13,443 bases of DNA from assembly GCA_050185515.1 (NCBI GenBank), contig JBFWZG010000102.1, positions 1 through 13,443 of the forward strand. The letters are read 5' to 3'. This stretch comes from JAQSWP01 sp050185515 (GTDB lineage: Bacteria > Pseudomonadota > Alphaproteobacteria > Reyranellales > JAQSWP01). Of this stretch, positions 1 through 6,230 are shown piece by piece (the stretch's first letter is position 1; each line of letters starts with the position of its first letter). The translations under genes and the position numbers were made by a program. Under the pieces are notes generated by a model. It made no database searches. It saw nothing but the letters and a program-made list of their open reading frames with translations, and had not been told where the DNA came from.

Positions 1-17
1 AATCAGCAGTCAGTTTC

Positions 18-42
18 ATAGTCTGGAACCGTTCCAGACTAT
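18..42. promoter_or_regulatory. Irr box / iron-control element palindrome
   Basis: This is a perfect inverted repeat with 12-bp arms around a single central C. Its 17-bp core (22-38) reads TCTGGAACCGTTCCAGA. The Irr box (ICE) of alphaproteobacteria is described as TTTAGAANNNTTCTAAA. The core keeps the spacing and the GAAC..GTTC centre, and differs only by two symmetric pairs of transitions, so the dyad is intact. It ends at the candidate -35 of the rubrerythrin operon. Irr is a Fur-family, haem-responsive regulator that typically represses genes for iron-containing proteins when iron is short. The match is seen directly; binding and sign of regulation are inferred. Another palindrome-binding regulator is possible. 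Confidence 0.72.
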
Positions 43-71
43 TGACGATAGCCCGCGCCCGCTCCTAGACT
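42..71 (+). promoter_or_regulatory. Candidate promoter of the rubrerythrin operon
   Basis: TTGACG at 42-47 resembles a sigma-70 -35 box and TAGACT at 66-71 a -10 box, with an 18-bp spacer. Transcription would begin near 78, leaving a leader of about 120 nt before the rubrerythrin ATG. The -35 begins on the last base of the palindrome at 18-42, so a regulator bound there would touch RNA polymerase. The -10 match is only partial (4 of 6). Confidence 0.4.
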
Positions 72-84
72 TCGACCTGAGCAA

Positions 85-176
85 GCACCGGCGTTCTGCC
101 GGACCCGGTGCGGCGCGTTCCTCCCGTTTTGTGGCGGGCGCGCAGACGACATTCGGCCGGATCGCCCGATCCGGCC
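85..176 (+). promoter_or_regulatory. Structured 5' leader with strong hairpins
   Basis: Two structures lie between the candidate promoter and the rubrerythrin ribosome site. At 85-111, GCACCGG can pair with CCGGTGC (105-111), or the inner CCGGC (88-92) with GCCGG (98-102); these pairings overlap and exclude each other. At 155-176, GGCCGGATCG and CGATCCGGCC form a perfect inverted repeat around two bases, that is a 9-bp stem with a 4-nt loop. It ends only a few bases before the purine-rich ribosome site (181-194). The pairings are seen; a regulatory role is inferred. No U tract follows, so a classic terminator is unlikely. Confidence 0.4.
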
Positions 177-196
177 CTGCAGAGGGAGAGGAAGAC

Positions 197-616
197 ATGG
201 CATCGCTCAAGGGTTCCAAGACCGAGAACAACCTCAAGGACGCGTTCGCCGGCGAAAGCCAGGCCAACCGCCGTTATCTCTATTTCGCGCAGAAGGCGGA
301 CGTCGAGGGCTACAACGACGTCGCCGCCGTGTTCCGTTCGACCGCCGAGGGCGAAACGGGCCATGCGCACGGCCATCTCGAGTTCCTCGAGGCGGTCGGC
401 GATCCGGCCACCGGCCTGCCGATCGGCGAGACCGGCAGCAACCTGAAGGCCGCCATCGCCGGCGAGACGCACGAATACACCGACATGTATCCGGGCATGG
501 CGCGGACCGCGCGCGAGGAAGGCTTCGACGAGATCGCCGACTGGTTCGAGACTCTCGCCAAGGCCGAAAAGAGCCATGCCGGCCGCTTCCAGAAGGCGCT
601 CGACACGATGAGCTGA
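197..616 (+). CDS. Rubrerythrin family protein (diiron domain only)
   Basis: This 139-residue four-helix ferritin-like protein belongs to the rubrerythrins, diiron peroxidases that reduce hydrogen peroxide in the cytoplasm. Expected iron ligands are visible: Glu20, Glu53 with His56 (ExxH), Glu90, Glu93, and Glu124 with His127 (ExxH). The usual C-terminal rubredoxin domain with two CxxC pairs is absent; the protein ends right after the second ExxH helix, so electrons must come from another protein. The ATG at 197 is chosen because AGAGGAAG precedes it and family similarity starts there; an in-frame GTG at 131 would add residues unlike the family and run through the leader hairpin. It is the first gene behind the Irr-type palindrome, in line with iron control. 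Confidence 0.93.
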   Translation: MASLKGSKTENNLKDAFAGESQANRRYLYFAQKADVEGYNDVAAVFRSTAEGETGHAHGHLEFLEAVGDPATGLPIGETGSNLKAAIAGETHEYTDMYPGMARTAREEGFDEIADWFETLAKAEKSHAGRFQKALDTMS

Positions 617-624
617 TCCGGCAT

Positions 625-650
625 GCGGGCCCGTCCACGGACGGGCCCGC
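625..650 (+). terminator. Hairpin after rubrerythrin (partial terminator or processing site)
   Basis: GCGGGCCCGTCC (625-636) and GGACGGGCCCGC (639-650) are perfect 12-bp arms around two bases, starting 9 bp after the rubrerythrin stop. No T run follows. It may stabilise the rubrerythrin message or reduce read-through into the Fe-S gene, so that more peroxidase than partner is made. Rho-independent termination is not well supported. Confidence 0.5.
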
Positions 651-666
651 TGCACGGGTTGATTCG

Positions 667-708
667 CAAGCCCTTCGCCCTTTCCGAAACGCGGGGGCGG
701 AGGGCTTG
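667..708 (+). promoter_or_regulatory. Second hairpin ahead of the Fe-S protein gene
   Basis: CAAGCCCTTCGCCC (667-680) pairs over all 14 positions with GGGCGGAGGGCTTG (695-708), with one G-U wobble and a 14-nt loop. It sits 16 bp after the previous hairpin and 68 bp before the Fe-S gene start. The 160-bp spacer 617-776 holds no gene that I can support. The hairpin could be a leader element, an mRNA end or a REP-like repeat; with one copy seen this cannot be decided. Confidence 0.4.
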
Positions 709-776
709 TCGCATGGAGCGGAAACCAGGCGACAGGCACAAGCACGAAGCACGTCCGAACGAGCGGAGAACGGCCA

Positions 777-2120
777 ATGCGCGAAGGCAGTCTGGACGCC
801 CCGACACGGCATCCCATCGAGTGGCAGAACGAGGATTTCTACGACGCGGCGAAGATCGATGCGGAAATGCATCGCGTCTTCGACATCTGCCACGGATGTC
901 GGCGCTGCTTCAATCTGTGCGACAGCTTCCCGCGGCTGTTCGACTTGGTCGACAATTCGCCGACCGGCGAGCTTGATTCGGTCGACAGCAAGGACTTCAA
1001 GCCGGTCGTCGACGCCTGCACGCTGTGCGACATGTGCTTCATGACCAAATGCCCCTACGTGCCGCCGCACGAGTTCAATCTCGACTTCCCGCATCTGATG
1101 CTGCGCTATCGCGCCGCCGAGGCGAAGAAGAAGGGCGTGCCGTTCTTCGATCGGCAGCTGGCCGAAACCGACCGCAACGGCAAAGTCGCAGGCGCCGTCG
1201 CGCCGCTGGCCAACTGGGCCTCCGACACCGGCAACGGTCTGACGCGACCGCTGATGGAGAAGGTCGCCGGCGTGCATCGCGAAGCCAAGCTGCCGCAGTT
1301 CCACGGCAAGACCTTCACGATGCGCGCGAAGGACGAGATTCCGCCCGTCAACCGCGAGGCGCCCGGCTTCGGCCGCAAGGCGGTGCTCTACGCCACATGC
1401 TTCGTCAACTACAACAATCCCGATATCGGGACTGCCGCGCGCAAGGTGCTGGCGCATAACGGGGTGGAGACCGAAGTGGTCTATCCCGCCTGCTGCGGCA
1501 TGCCGCAGTTCGAGCAGGGCGAGATCGGCAAGGTCGCCGACAACGCGCGCAAGGTGAGCCAGGCGCTGAAGCCGTGGATCGACAAGGGCTACGACGTCAT
1601 CGCCCTCGTACCGTCCTGCGCGCTGATGCTGAAGTTCGAATGGAAGCTGATCCTGCCCGACGATCCGGACGTGGCGCGGCTGGCGCAGGCGACGTTCGAC
1701 GTCAGCGAGTACATCGTCGACATCGCCAAGAGGAACGGACTTGCGCCGGGCATGAAGCCGCTCGACGGCGGCATCACCGTGCATCTGGCCTGCCATGCGC
1801 GGGCGCAGAACATGGGGCCGAAGGCGGCCGAGCTGTTGCGCCTGATTCCCGAGACCAAGGTGGCGGTGATCGAGCGCTGCTCGGGCCATGGCGGTTCGTG
1901 GGGCGTCAAGAAGGAATGGTTCGAAGTGGCGCTGAAAGTCGGCAAGCCAGTGGCGCGCCAGGCGGCCAAGAACGGCCACCCGCATGTCGTCTCGGAATGC
2001 CCGCTGGCGGCCGACCACATATTGCAGGGCATGGAGCGGCTGAACGACGCCGACGCTCACGTTCCCGCCCGCACGCATCACCCGGTCGAGCTGATCGCCC
2101 GCGCCTACGGGCTGAACTAG
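777..2120 (+). CDS. GlpC/HdrD-like (Fe-S)-binding oxidoreductase
   Basis: This 447-residue protein has the layout of the heterodisulfide reductase D / GlpC group (COG0247-like). Near the N-terminus are two [4Fe-4S] ligand sets: Cys38, 41, 44, 48 (CHGCRRCFNLC) and Cys81, 84, 87, 92 (CTLCDMCFMTKC). Two cysteine-rich CCG-type domains follow: Cys208, CCG at 239-241 and Cys281; then Cys339, a CSG at 368-370 and Cys408. The second repeat has Ser where CCG has its second Cys. No signal peptide or membrane helix is evident, so it is probably cytosolic. It lies between rubrerythrin and DUF3501, a combination known from alphaproteobacteria. It could pass electrons to the rubrerythrin, which lacks rubredoxin; that is inference. 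The ATG at 777 follows GCGGAG at a suitable distance. Confidence 0.9.
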   Translation: MREGSLDAPTRHPIEWQNEDFYDAAKIDAEMHRVFDICHGCRRCFNLCDSFPRLFDLVDNSPTGELDSVDSKDFKPVVDACTLCDMCFMTKCPYVPPHEFNLDFPHLMLRYRAAEAKKKGVPFFDRQLAETDRNGKVAGAVAPLANWASDTGNGLTRPLMEKVAGVHREAKLPQFHGKTFTMRAKDEIPPVNREAPGFGRKAVLYATCFVNYNNPDIGTAARKVLAHNGVETEVVYPACCGMPQFEQGEIGKVADNARKVSQALKPWIDKGYDVIALVPSCALMLKFEWKLILPDDPDVARLAQATFDVSEYIVDIAKRNGLAPGMKPLDGGITVHLACHARAQNMGPKAAELLRLIPETKVAVIERCSGHGGSWGVKKEWFEVALKVGKPVARQAAKNGHPHVVSECPLAADHILQGMERLNDADAHVPARTHHPVELIARAYGLN

Positions 2121-2128
2121 GAGGTCGC

Positions 2129-2509
2129 ATGCGCCCGTTTCGTTCCATCCTGCCGGCCCTGTCGCTCGCCGCCGCGCTCTCGCTGGGCGCCGCCGCCCCG
2201 GCCGGGGCCATCGACGGCGACGGCAAGTTCATGATGAAGGGCGTGGGCGGCAAGACCTGTCAGGAACTGCTGCGCAACGACGGCGTCAACTACGCCATGC
2301 TCGACGTGTTCCTCGACGGCTTCGTCTCGGCGCTCAACGCCGACCGCGACGACACCTACGACATCGTGCCGGCGGCGGAGTGGGAGAAGGCGATGGAGTG
2401 GATCGTCGCCTATTGCGGCAACAACCGAGACCACCGGCTGGCGATCGCCGCCTATCGCATGATCGAGCATTACCATCCGCGCCGCGTCAAGCGGGCGCCC
2501 CGGTCCTGA
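2129..2509 (+). CDS. Small exported protein with two cysteines, function unknown
   Basis: This 126-residue protein starts 8 bp after the Fe-S gene stop behind an ideal AGGAGG. Residues 1-27 form a signal peptide (basic n-region, Ala/Leu core, AGA before Ile28), so the mature protein of about 99 residues is probably periplasmic. It has exactly two cysteines, Cys44 and Cys96, which could form a disulfide. The pattern of an early Cys, a central FLDGFVSALN segment, Trp85/Trp91 and a Cys near the end followed by an Ala-rich helix recalls small HdeA-like or Rap1a/Tai-like periplasmic proteins. That resemblance is weak and I do not assign a family. It is notable as the only exported product in an otherwise cytosolic redox operon. 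Confidence 0.85.
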   Translation: MRPFRSILPALSLAAALSLGAAAPAGAIDGDGKFMMKGVGGKTCQELLRNDGVNYAMLDVFLDGFVSALNADRDDTYDIVPAAEWEKAMEWIVAYCGNNRDHRLAIAAYRMIEHYHPRRVKRAPRS

Positions 2510-2536
2510 GCCGGCGTGGGACGAAACGAGGAAGAC

Positions 2537-2757
2537 ATGAACACGCGCAAGATCACCGAGGCCGACATCCTGCCGCTCGACGTCTACGTCAGGCAGCGGG
2601 CCGAAAGGCGACGTGCGATTTCGGCGCTGAAGCGCAACCGCCGCGTCGAGCTCGGGCCTTTCGTCACCTTCTATTTCGAGTCGTACGACACGATGCTGCA
2701 CCAAGTGCAGGAGATGCTCTACATCGAGAAGGGCGGCGCGGAGCAGATCCCCGACGA
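2537..2757 (+). CDS. DUF3501 family protein (5' part, cut by assembly gap)
   Basis: Only the first 73 residues can be read before the N run. They match DUF3501 as I know it: ITEADILPLD near the start, a basic stretch (RAERRRAISALKRNRR), then GPFVTFYFESYDTM and VQEMLYIEKGG. The ATG at 2537 follows GAGGAAG. The function of DUF3501 is not known; it recurs beside rubrerythrin and this kind of Fe-S protein, which suggests a shared redox or iron role. Family members are, from memory, roughly 190-200 residues, so more than half the gene is missing. The CDS should continue rightwards into the gap and is 3' partial. Confidence 0.85.
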
Positions 2758-2857
2758 NNNNNNNNNNNNNNNNNNNNNNNNNNNNNNNNNNNNNNNNNNN
2801 NNNNNNNNNNNNNNNNNNNNNNNNNNNNNNNNNNNNNNNNNNNNNNNNNNNNNNNNN
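2758..2857. other. Assembly gap (100 N)
   Basis: The run is exactly 100 N, a conventional placeholder for a gap of unknown size. It separates the 3'-truncated DUF3501 gene (+ strand) from the 3'-truncated acyl-CoA ligase gene (- strand). From usual family lengths, roughly 350 bp of the first and 100-150 bp of the second are missing, so the true distance is probably well over 100 bp. Reading frames that cross it are artefacts. Confidence 0.97.
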
Positions 2858-4239
2858 GGCGCCAGCAGGACCACCGCCTTGACCGCCTCGCCCCATTTCT
2901 CGTCCGGCACGCCGATCACCGCGCAGTCCTGCACGGCGGGGTGCCTCATCAGAACCTGCTCGATCTCGAACGGGAAGATGTTGAAGCCGCCGGACACCAC
3001 CATGTCGCGGATGCGGTCGACGATATAGATATAGCCATCCCTGTCGCGATAGCCGACGTCGCCGGAATGGTGCCAGCCGAATCTGCGCGCCTCTTCCGAC
3101 GCCTTCTCGTCGTTGAGGTATCCGCGCATCACGGTCGGGCCGCGCACCACCATCTCGCCCTTCTCGCCGACCGGCAGCAGATTGCCGTTCTCGTCCATGA
3201 AGTCGATGGCCTCGACGTTAAGCGTCGGCCGGCCGCAGGACAGCAGCCGGTGCTGCAGCGAGGGATCGCGGGCGGCCGCCAGCGTTTCCGCCGGCGACAT
3301 CCAGGTCAGTGGAAACCCCGCTTCGGTCTGGCCGAAGGACTGCGCCATGACCGGGCCGAAAATCTCGATGCCTTCGACGATCTTCTGGGGCGCGATCGGC
3401 GCGGCGGCGGAAATCACGTAGCGCAGCGAGGAGAAATCGGTCTTCCTCGCCTCGGGATGCGCCAGCAGCATGTAGATGATGGTGGGCGGCAGGAACAGGG
3501 TGGTGACCCTGTACTTCTCGATGTTCTTCAGCAATTCGCCGAGATCGACCTTGTCCATCATCACCACGGTGCCGCCCAGCGGGAACTGGGCCATGGCGAT
3601 CATGCCGGCGGCATGGGTGATCGGCGCCACGGCGAGGTTCACCGGCGGCGCGTCGAAATGCCAGGCGGCCATCCAGCCCAGCGTGTTCATGGTCAGGAAG
3701 TCGGCCGGCGAGCGGGTGATCTTGGGCAGCCCCGTAGTGCCGCCCGTCGAGCCCTGGAAGCCGTTGCCGCGCGGATCGTAGGCGATATCGAGCGGCGCAT
3801 CGTCCTGGCCTTCGACGAAGCGCTGCAACGAGGGACCGAATTCGGAATCGGCGTCGAGACAGACGGCAAGCTCGATGGTTTTCACCTGGGCCAGCATCTG
3901 GCGCACCATGTCGGCGGTGCTGGAGTGGAAGAACAGCACCCGGCACAGCCCGCGGCTGAGCACGTCAATATTGGCCTCCACGCCATTGCGCAAGTTGACG
4001 TTGCACCATGCGCCGGCCGCACGAAGGCCGCCCAGCATGGCGATCATCGCCGGCCCGGTGTTCGGGCCGAACACGGCGAAGGGCGTTTCCGGCTTGAAGC
4101 CTTTGGCGATCAGCGCACGGGCGATGCGGATCGTCAGGCGGCGGCCCTGCTCGTAGGTGTAGTCGCCGCCGGCGCCGGTCAGCATCAGGCCGGAGGGATT
4201 GAGGCGCGCGCCGCGATCGAAAAGGTGGATGATATGCAT
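2858..4239 (-). CDS. AMP-binding acyl-CoA synthetase family enzyme (3' end lost in gap)
   Basis: The first 460 residues of an ANL-superfamily enzyme, which activates a carboxylic acid with ATP to an acyl-adenylate and usually transfers it to CoA. Visible motifs are the P-loop STGGTTGLPK (164-173, Gly where many members have Ser), QSFGQTEAG (300-308), HSGDVGYRDRDGY (about 391-403) and the hinge region DRIRDMVVSGGFN from 408. The C-terminal catalytic lysine segment is in the gap. The acid substrate cannot be told. The ATG at 4239 is preceded by GGGGGAA and lies 15 bp after the exonuclease stop, so the two are probably cotranscribed. The gene converges on DUF3501. Confidence 0.88.
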
Positions 4240-4254
4240 CGCGTTCCCCCGAGT

Positions 4255-4866
4255 TCACGCCGCTCTGGCAGCGCCGCGCACGTGGCGCAACAGGCCGAAG
4301 AAGACCTCGGCATGCCCGCGCGCGTCCTCCAGCGCCAGATGCGTATGGGGCGTCGCCGGCTGGAACCGCTCCGGCATGGCGCTCTTGCGGCAGTCGCGCA
4401 GATCGCGGTTGAGCGCGGCCATGGCGAAGGTGGCGACGTCGATGCCGCCTTCGACGAACAGCCGTTCCTCGCGGCCCGGCGGCGGAAACAGGCGCAGGCC
4501 GAGGAAGCGCTCGAGGTAGTAGTCGAGCCACGGCCCGTCGAACAGCAGCGGATGGCACACGATGGTCTTGTCGCCTGGTAGTGCCTTCACCCAGTTGACG
4601 AAGCGCGCCACCACGACTTCCGGCAGCTCCTGCTCGCGCGTCGCCGCGGCCCAGGCCTCCGGCTGGGTCCACCACCACGACAGGGTGTTGGGATCGGGCG
4701 CTGCGTCAGGCAGCGGCGCCAGGTTGGCGGTGAATTCGCCCAGCCCGCCGCCGCTCTCGTCGGCGGCGACGGCCGCCAGGCTCATCATCGAATTGCGACC
4801 GGGCAGCATGCCGTCGGTCTCGATGTCGATCACAACATAGGTCAGATCCGGCCGCTTCTGCGCCAA
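4255..4866 (-). CDS. DEDDh-type 3'-5' exonuclease family protein
   Basis: This is a compact nuclease of about 203 residues in the DnaQ/RNase T-like exonuclease superfamily. Exo I is VIDIETDG (Asp14, Glu16). A central segment CHPLLFDGPWLDYYLERF supplies the next Asp. Exo III reads HLALEDARGH, fitting HxAxxD. This completes a DEDDh set for two-metal-ion removal of 3' nucleotides; DNA or RNA substrate cannot be decided. I place the start at TTG 4866, because GGGAGAAGG lies just upstream (4870-4878) and the domain begins about ten residues later. An in-frame ATG at 4950 would add 28 lysine/arginine-rich residues read through an A-rich stretch and has no good ribosome site. It sits between tenA and the ligase gene. 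Confidence 0.82.
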   Translation of the reverse strand: MAQKRPDLTYVVIDIETDGMLPGRNSMMSLAAVAADESGGGLGEFTANLAPLPDAAPDPNTLSWWWTQPEAWAAATREQELPEVVVARFVNWVKALPGDKTIVCHPLLFDGPWLDYYLERFLGLRLFPPPGREERLFVEGGIDVATFAMAALNRDLRDCRKSAMPERFQPATPHTHLALEDARGHAEVFFGLLRHVRGAARAA

Positions 4867-4869
4867 TGC

Positions 4870-4878
4870 CCTTCTCCC
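4870..4878 (-). promoter_or_regulatory. Ribosome binding site deciding the exonuclease start
   Basis: Read on the - strand this is GGGAGAAGG, with its GGAG core 7 nt before TTG 4866. No comparable site precedes the alternative ATG at 4950. The 97 bp between tenA and this start include an unusually A-rich stretch for this GC-rich genome, which looks like untranslated leader. Confidence 0.55.
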
Positions 4879-4963
4879 GTCCCAGCAACGTTTCCATCTG
4901 CCTTGTTTGTTCTTTTTTTCTTGTTCGTCGTCTCGGCGCCTGCCGATCATCCGCCGCGTGCCA

Positions 4964-5659
4964 TCAGTCGGCGAGATCGAGGCCCATCTGCCAGAACCGC
5001 GCCTCCAGCCGGCTCGCCGTGGCGAAGCTCGCCGCCAGATCGGCGAAACGCGCCTCCCCGCCGCGCCTTGCGGCGCTTTCCTCGAGGGCGTCGATGGCCT
5101 GACGCGCCACCTCCTGATAGTCCGCCCCGGCATACATCCCGATCCACGCCTCGTAGGGATTGTCGGCGCGGCGAGGGTCCGCCCGCGCCTCGAGCCGGCG
5201 CGCGATCTCGGCGTAGCCGACGATGCAGGGCGCCAGCGCCACCTGCAGGTCGAGCAGATCGCCGGCCGTCCCGCGTTCGAACACGACGCGCGTATAGGCC
5301 AGCGTCGCCGAAGCTTCAGGCGTGCGCGCCATCGCCATCTCGTCCAGTCCCCAGCCGGCACAGTAGCGCACATGCAGGCCCATCTCGACATCGACGATTC
5401 CTGCCATCGCCCGCCCGGCGGCCCGCAGCTCCTCGAGGGACGCCGTCTTGTAGCCGGCCAGCGCCCAGGCCCGCGCGAACTGGATCAGAAACAGGTAATC
5501 CTGCACCAGATAGTGGCGAAAGCAGGCCTCGGGCAGGCTGCCATCGGCCAGGCGCAGGACGAACGGGTGCTCGACATAGGCGGTCCAGTCCCCGCCGGCG
5601 GCCTGCCGCAGACGGCCGAAAAACCCGTGCTCGAACGCCGACAGATCGGCCGCCGCCAT
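4964..5659 (-). CDS. tenA: TenA-family thiaminase II / aminopyrimidine aminohydrolase
   Basis: This 231-residue all-helical protein belongs to the TenA family, which hydrolyses 4-amino-5-aminomethyl-2-methylpyrimidine, a thiamine breakdown product, to salvage HMP (and cleaves thiamine in some members). Active-site residues known from Bacillus subtilis TenA have counterparts: Asp54 (in LVQDYLFL, for Asp44), Cys145 and Tyr149 (in APCIVGYAEI, for Cys135 and Tyr139), and Glu219 (in RLEARFWQMGL, for Glu205). Having the Cys places it in the TenA_C class. The ATG at 5659 follows a GGGAG site and comes 17 bp after the SH3 gene stop. No other thiamine gene or TPP riboswitch is in the window, so salvage rather than synthesis is the likely role. 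Confidence 0.92.
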   Translation of the reverse strand: MAAADLSAFEHGFFGRLRQAAGGDWTAYVEHPFVLRLADGSLPEACFRHYLVQDYLFLIQFARAWALAGYKTASLEELRAAGRAMAGIVDVEMGLHVRYCAGWGLDEMAMARTPEASATLAYTRVVFERGTAGDLLDLQVALAPCIVGYAEIARRLEARADPRRADNPYEAWIGMYAGADYQEVARQAIDALEESAARRGGEARFADLAASFATASRLEARFWQMGLDLAD

Positions 5660-5676
5660 CGTCGCCGCTCCCGCCG

Positions 5677-6225
5677 TCAGTCTATGGTTTCGTTGGGATA
5701 CGTGCCCCAGATCGCCGTGCGCTCGATCCAGCCGCGCATGTCCTGCACCTCGACGCGGCACCAGGCGCCGCCGCAGCCCAGCACCTCCCCCTGCACGGCG
5801 ATCTCCAGCCGCGCCATCGGCTGGGCGCCTGCTTCGGGCGTGCGCAACAGCACCGCCTCCTTGCCGACCACCACCATGCCGCGGCGGCCGGTCAGCATGC
5901 TCTGGTGCACCCAGCCCGTGGTGCCCTGCCAGTCGCGGATGCGCCGCCAGGTCTCGAACTCGGCCACGACTTCGACGGGCATGTTCTTGCGCTGGAATAC
6001 CCATTCGACCGGATAGCGGGTGCCCGGCCCGGCGCGCACGTTGACCTCGTCGGAACGCATCGAGGCGAAACGCGGCACCGGCAGGCCGGAGCCCCGGCGC
6101 GCCTGCTCCTCGTGGGTCGGACGTGACGCCGCCGTATCCTTCGGTTCGGCGCTCGATGCCGGCGCGGACGGGGCGAGAAGCACCCAGCACAGCGACAGGG
6201 CGGCGATGGATCGGAGGGAGCGCAT
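5677..6225 (-). CDS. Exported SH3-domain protein
   Basis: A 182-residue protein with a signal peptide (residues 1 to about 26, ending ASSA) and two bacterial SH3-like units. The first (about 56-115) holds the typical VNVRAGPGTRYPVEW and GWVHQSML elements; the second (about 118-180) holds VLLRTPEAGAQ and GWIERTAIWG. Such domains usually bind peptidoglycan or other envelope partners, so a periplasmic role is likely. It is the first gene of the - strand operon leading to tenA. The ATG at 6225 has no ribosome site; a TATGAT -10-like box ends 5 nt upstream, so the message may be leaderless. It is divergent from the Sel1 gene. Specific function unknown. Confidence 0.85.
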   Translation of the reverse strand: MRSLRSIAALSLCWVLLAPSAPASSAEPKDTAASRPTHEEQARRGSGLPVPRFASMRSDEVNVRAGPGTRYPVEWVFQRKNMPVEVVAEFETWRRIRDWQGTTGWVHQSMLTGRRGMVVVGKEAVLLRTPEAGAQPMARLEIAVQGEVLGCGGAWCRVEVQDMRGWIERTAIWGTYPNETID

Positions 6226-6230
6226 ATGCC

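Noticed and set aside
131..196. Upstream GTG start for rubrerythrin
   Set aside because: The added residues do not resemble the family and the stretch overlaps the leader hairpin and ribosome site for ATG 197.
234..2081. 615-codon open frame on the - strand
   Set aside because: It lies opposite rubrerythrin and the Fe-S gene, has no recognisable domain and is Arg/Ala/His-rich, as expected for an antisense frame in GC-rich DNA.
2380..4581. 733-codon open frame on the + strand
   Set aside because: It runs through the N gap and opposite the acyl-CoA ligase, whose motifs are clear; the translation is low-complexity antisense.
5660..5676. TPP riboswitch ahead of tenA
   Set aside because: Only 17 bp separate tenA from the preceding gene, and no thi-box sequence is visible there or before the operon.
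4903..6126. 407- and 369-codon + strand frames over the tenA region
   Set aside because: They are antisense to tenA and the SH3 gene, which carry recognisable active-site and domain motifs.
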